From NCBI GenBank assembly GCA_027186245.1, contig CP114498.1, positions 3,541,501 through 3,605,500 on the forward strand: a DNA stretch of 64,000 nucleotides, in the 5' to 3' direction. Shown here piece by piece: positions 58,778-64,000 of the stretch; positions within the stretch are counted from its first letter, which is position 1, and each line of letters starts with the position of its first letter. The stretch comes from Coriaria nepalensis. Lineage: Eukaryota; Streptophyta; Magnoliopsida; Cucurbitales; Coriariaceae. The notes beneath the pieces are model-generated. The model made no database searches, was not told where the DNA came from, and worked only from the letters and a program-made list of their open reading frames with translations. Made by a program: the position numbers and the translations under genes.

Positions 58778-61534
58778 TAGCATTTCATACTTTATTCTTT
58801 ATACACAAAATATAGTAACATAAACATATGCAATTTTTTTTTTATTATTTTTTTTAAACCTACCATTTCTTTATGTTATTTTTAAACATACATATTTTTT
58901 ATTCATTCTCTCTTCTTTATTCTCTTCCTACAAAACATCTCCGAGGAGTTCGACTTGTCGCTGGCCAAATCAATCACGGCCAATCTCTACTACTACTCTA
59001 TCCGTTAATAAGATTCGTTTGCGATTTCTATTATTCATATTAGTGATTTTTCGAGATTTTCTTATTTTAGTTGAAATTATAATTTATTTAAATTTATATT
59101 TTATATGATTTATTTACTTATGAAGAAGTCAACACTGGTAAGAAAAAAATATTAGAATTCAAAAATATGTATCATTAATGTTGATTATGAATAAAAAATT
59201 TAAAAATTAATTAGAAAAATCGATGAAACCACCGGCGCCAAACGCCCACCACCCTACTGCTTAGAGTGAAAAGAAGATCCAAACGGAGACGTAACCTAAC
59301 ATTAATGTTGACGGTAATGTTTGACTAAATTTCATAGAACCAGACAAAAATATTACATACCATCCCAGTTTTGTATTTTTGTTTGCTTTTTTTCATTCGT
59401 TATTTATGACGGCTTAACTAACGACAGATTCAAATGTGGAACCTTTCAAGGTTCTAGACAAGTCCCGAATAATTTCAATATTTTATTTTTCCTTTTTCTT
59501 TTTTTTTTTTTTTTTTTTTTGGCTTATTCGAATTGATATTAATATTTTAAAAAAGGAAAAGTTTTTTTTTTTTCTCGAAGGGAAATTAGGATATAGATAA
59601 TATAATTTTTTCACTAATAACGTGCGGGCCACGTCGAATTTGTCGTGTTGTGTGTTATTAGGTCAACAATACGGAACCGCTTTGGGCATCTACCGCGTGC
59701 TCAGTCAAATCTCATGTTTTACTAATTTTTTAAATTTTAATAGGTGAAAGATAATTTATATTTAAAATTAAATTTAAATATGTAATTTAATATTTAATTT
59801 TTTGTTAAAAATATAAATAATATTTAGAATTAAATTTTATATTTAATTATTTTTAAAAATTAATTTTTAATTCAATATTTATTTTTTTATATTTATTTAT
59901 CATTATCTTCACAAATTACATCGGTGACGTCATCAACCATCACGACTGACTCCATCACTGCCGTAGTCGATTGCTACTCCCAACCATTGTTATCGACCAA
60001 TGTTGCCACTACCCACTACTATCGCCGATGACAACCATCGCTGCCAACTACCACCGTTGATCCCCCCTCCCGCGCTAACGGTAAGGGGAGCGATCGATGG
60101 TGGATAAAATTAAAATTAAAAATCATACTTTCTTATTAGACACGTCACTTCTCTTTTAAATTTGGTTGGATATTGTCTTATCGTTAAATTAAGTTAAATT
60201 AAGTTAAATTAAGTTAAATTAATATATATATATATATATATTTTTTATTTGATATTAACGTCTCAAATCCTATACTTTGACAAATATACCATATCACTTT
60301 ACGTATTAATCTACTTACCGACAATTTTTTTTTTTTTTTTTTTTGAAAAAAACTAATGGAGTCAAGCTGAGACCCATAAAAATGACAGGGAATAAAGACA
60401 AGCGATCAAGACAATCATTTTTATACAAAGTATCAAACATGCTTTACCCTTCTATATAAAATTAGTAATCGAACCCTAAGGATATATCTATTTAATTAAA
60501 ATACTTAATTGAATATATATCTAGTAATTTTAATATGTAAATTATTATTTTATTTATAAAAAAAAACTATTTAACAATGTTTATTGTAATTTAAATGAGT
60601 AAATTAATTATTATCATTATTTAATGCTATTTTTAAAGATTTTCTAAATATTTTAGAGATTTAAATTATTTAAAATTCCAAATTAAACAAAAAAAAAAAA
60701 CTCGAATTATTAATATCTAATTTAATTATGATATTTTTAATTAAAATATCAAGAATAACTAATTAAATAATAACGTTTGTCAAATTTTATTACTTAACAA
60801 ATTGCTAATATATGATCAAATTATTAACACTTACTTCAATTGAAGAATTATAACAATCGGTCATATAATGAAATGATTAAAATTATGATAAATTTAAGTA
60901 CATATAATTAAGGAATAAAAAAGGTATGGTTTGCTGTGAAATTCAAAGGGCAGCTCGATTAGAGAGATATTATTAGAGGGTTAAGTGTTTTCGAGATTCT
61001 TATTATATTAGAAATTGGGGGAAAACGGAGATTAAGAAAGATAGAGAGAGAATTAGAGAGTTAAATCGGATTATTTATTCGTTCTTTCATTCCCTCAAGC
61101 CCCCGATTACGGTTTATTTATGATCGTAATCGATTAATTAACAAACTCTTAATAGATTTAGTTGTACTAACTAATTAGACTACACATAGTTTATAACTTG
61201 GCTTGAGCACTTAGACATTCTCTTAGGCTCTGTCCGATTTCCCTTCCTTGTTCTCTTAACCTACACAAAGCTGTTATTTATGTCTCAAAATATAATTAAA
61301 CAATCTATGTTCTTGTTGTAATGGAATAGACCATATGAGACCAAGATGGCAAGATTTCTTCTGGGACCCATTTCATTATTTCACATGTTCGCCCAATCGA
61401 TAAGCAATGAGTGGGCCTTATTCTTATTAGTTTTGCAATGTAACACCCAAGCCCAATTCAATCGAGAATTTTAAGAATCGGCCCAAAACGAAAGTAGTTA
61501 AAAAAAAAAAAAAGAAAAAAAAGAAGAAGAGTTT
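57306..61534. other. AT-rich intergenic DNA between GID1 and the sugar transporter
   Basis: The first part is GID1 leader and promoter, including a GAA/GGA-rich tract at about 57475-57525 and GA repeats near 57617. The rest holds (TA)n runs (57888-57905, 58745-58772), an (ATT)n run near 57790, a (TTAAATTAAG)n repeat at about 60187-60220, and a GCC/CAC-rich patch at about 59940-60070. No gene is supported. Confidence 0.5.
60187..60220. repeat. 10-bp (AAGTTAAATT)n repeat
   Basis: About three to four perfect tandem copies, followed directly by an (AT)n run. Confidence 0.9.
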
Positions 61535-61930
61535 TTAGAAGGAATTAATAGAGGCTTGTATTTCTTCAAGAGTTCTTCCCTTTGTTTCTGGGACAACCTT
61601 TGCCACAAAAAGGACAGCCGTTGCACAAAATCCTGAATAAATGAAGAAGGTGCCTGAAAAAAAAAAAATTTTTTTTTCCCAATTAACAATTAATTTTCAT
61701 TATTACTTTTATATATCAGTTCTAAAAAATAAATTATAAAAAAAAAAAAAAAAAAATCACCTGAAGAGCTCCAATCCATCAAAAGATTGAAAGTGTAAGA
61801 AACAGTCCAAGCACAGACCCAGTGAATCAGGTTCACCAAACTTCCAGCTTCACCCTTTATGTTTATAGGGAATATCTGTCCACCCAAAATAAAATATTAA
61901 AAATAAAAAAAATATTTTTAATATCATTAA

Positions 61931-61961
<31 letters not shown>

Positions 61962-63715
61962 GGTAAAATACCTCTGACATAATGATCCAAGGAATTGCAC
62001 CCATCCCTACTGAAAATGACCCTGTGTAAAGCTGTAATTACAAAAATATATAAATTAGTGTAGCACTTGAGGAGATAAAAATAAAAGTTTAAGTTCTTAA
62101 TAAATAAATAAAAAAAAAATTATATAAATAAATAAATATATATAATTAAATATAAATGTTACCAAGAGTCCTGCTAGGACAAGTATGGGAACCCATTCAT
62201 GTACCGAGTTTTGGTCCTGTGCCCACAACAACTACACAACTTTATGACAAGTTCATGTACTAATAGAATATATATATAAATTTATTAATACTAAACCTTT
62301 ATTAAGAAAAAGGATGTTCCTGCAAGAAAGCATCCCAAGAATGTGCCTGTTGCAGAAACCTGAAAAAACACAAAGTAAATGGGTTTGGTTTATATAAGCA
62401 AGTACGATTCTTACATCGACTCTACTGAAAAATTTTATGTTCCAACTAATTACTCACTAACAAAAGGGGCTTTCTTCCACAGTTATCCATCAAGAATGCA
62501 CCCAATAAGGTTATGGGAATCTGCAATCAAACTTGTTGTATTTTATTTACTTAAATTTGTTCCACTTAATATCACTCTAAACAATGATCTATATATATAC
62601 TTCAGGTAATGGATTCTAACGAGAATTCGAATCCACATCCAAAATCCTCGAGTTACAAACTATATCTACAGTAATATATCTATAATCTTGAGGTATTTCA
62701 CTAGACAAGTTTGAACCTGAAGGCAGGCAAAGAGTATGATCCCAAGTTTGCCTGAAGAAAAACCTGATTTTTTTTTTTTTTTTTTTTTGGGTAAGGAAAT
62801 CAGAATCATATAGTCATAATATATAGTGTATATATAAGTAAGAAACTAATAAGGTTCATGTGTACAGTAATCTGACCTGCTGAAACAAAAGTTTGGCCTG
62901 CATAGAAACCAAATCCATTGGCCCCACCAAACTGTTGAAGCACCATTAGCCCAATTCCAATCTAATCAAAGCATCAAGGTAACTATTAACTTGATGTTTA
63001 CTATCATATGGAGAAGTTAATTAAGTTGAGCCCAAAATGAAACTCTCTCTAATCACATTCTAGTAAAATAATTATCACATGCTAATTGATTACAAGGAGA
63101 GCATGTAGGTATCTCTTTTGGAACAAATCCAGCATCCTGATTTTAGGGAGGCCCTCCAACATCTTTAGATAATCCTGTTCCAAAAAAAAAAAAAACCATG
63201 ATGTCTCATTTTTCATGTTTGAATTTTCAAAATTTTAAGTTAGTTCCTAATCAAAAGTTGACAGAAACAACTTTGATTTCAGCAGCTTCTTGAGCAATTG
63301 TATCATCATTCTCTCCTCCTCTTAGCCTTTTCAGTGAATCCTCAAATTCCTTTTCATACCCAACTTTAGCCTGAAATTAAATATGTATCAGCTTGATTAA
63401 TGTTAACTAATGTTAGAGATGTATCAATTTACAATTGATACGATTCACTATTCTATGCTTTAGGGTTCATTCGAATTCTTACTAGCCATCTAGGAGACTC
63501 TGGTATAAACACAAGGATTAATAGCTGGATCAGACAAGGAACAATTCCTGCAAGGTAAGAAAATACACTATTTTTCTTCACTTAGTTTCTCCTACAAAAA
63601 TGAAAAACACACGCAAGCAAACATTTTTGAGGTACGTACCAGTTAGAGCGAGTGTACGCCATGTGACTAGAGTCCCTACTATGAAAGCTGTTGCTGCTCC
63701 AAGAACAATCATAAG
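61535..63715 (-). CDS. ERD6-like sugar transporter (partial, 5' end outside window)
   Basis: Members of this group are major-facilitator monosaccharide transporters, several of them in the vacuolar membrane. Eleven minus-strand exons fit and stay in phase: 63715-63640, 63547-63483, 63370-63272, 63174-63094, 62961-62877, 62763-62717, 62359-62297, 62216-62163, 62031-61972, 61875-61761 and 61653-61535, encoding the last 287 residues. Typical motifs are [50 protein letters not shown] and the closing [15 protein letters not shown]. The many short exons are also typical of the family. The first part of the protein lies upstream of the window edge. The substrate (glucose or fructose is usual) cannot be read from the sequence. 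Confidence 0.92.
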
Positions 63716-64000
63716 CTGTGTGGTGCATGTAAAATGTTTATATATTATACACATATAGCTTTTAAGATTTGTTATACACTAATATAATCATTATTTTCGT
63801 ATATTCTAGAGAAACTTCTATGCGTCTCAGTTGTATTCCATCACTACTTAGAGATGAATGTGGGATTCACAGATCATCCTCTTACATTAATTTCTATTTC
63901 TCTTACATTAATTTCTATTTCTCTTACATATGGTAGCATACCCTTTTTTTAATTTTCTTATTTAAAATATAAATAATATGTAATTTAAAAAAAAAAAAAC
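63716..64000 (-). other. Probable intron of the sugar transporter gene
   Basis: AT-rich DNA just upstream of the first visible exon, without coding similarity. It contains a duplicated CTCTTACATTAATTTCTATTT phrase in about 63890-63930 and ends in a poly-A run at the window edge. Confidence 0.5.

Noticed and set aside
59940..60070. GCC/CAC-rich patch read as an exon
   Set aside because: No open frame with motifs and no splice partners; similar patches recur (35750-35815), so a repeat fragment is more likely.

Overview
This window is nuclear DNA from a flowering plant, most likely a eudicot. It is AT-rich, its genes carry many GT-AG introns, and it holds plant-only families (gibberellin receptor, auxin-binding protein 1, cytokinin phosphotransfer protein, PPR and RLCK genes) among remains of plant Ty3/gypsy, Ty1/copia, hAT and MULE-type elements. 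I cannot name the species. Exon boundaries below were worked out by hand from reading frame, splice dinucleotides and family similarity.

Left part (1-12600): gene-poor. It holds a broken PPR gene on the minus strand (1560-3345), a decayed Ty3/gypsy element on the plus strand (about 4800-9960) and a GATCATGG-type simple repeat near 11 kb. First gene cluster (12.6-25.1 kb): a single-exon gene of unknown function, RRP4 (exosome cap subunit), ABP1 (convergent with RRP4, ending in KDEL), a four-exon plastid-type membrane protein, a tRNA-Ser(UGA), and an endonuclease/exonuclease/phosphatase-fold gene with a fold-back element in its first intron. From 25.7 to 28.9 kb there is the 3' end of a copia element and a decayed RKF3-like receptor kinase pseudogene.

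Middle (33.2-43 kb): an intact class VI-type receptor-like cytoplasmic kinase, a non-autonomous hAT element with a perfect 8-bp target duplication, a copia-like LTR, a gypsy element that has lost its gag region, a DUF1985-type pseudogene, and a long imperfect palindrome built from a GCTCGATGG motif. Right part (43.9-64 kb): an AHP cytokinin phosphotransfer gene, a secreted LRR protein, long AT-rich intergenic DNA with several tandem repeats, a GID1 gibberellin receptor, and the 3' part of an ERD6-like sugar transporter that runs off the window.

The intact genes do not form one pathway. Three belong to hormone biology (ABP1, AHP, GID1), but their spacing gives no sign of co-regulation. I found no convincing new biological system. 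The most notable observations are mobile-element structures, one non-canonical GC-AG intron in ABP1, and changed catalytic positions in the EEP-fold protein.
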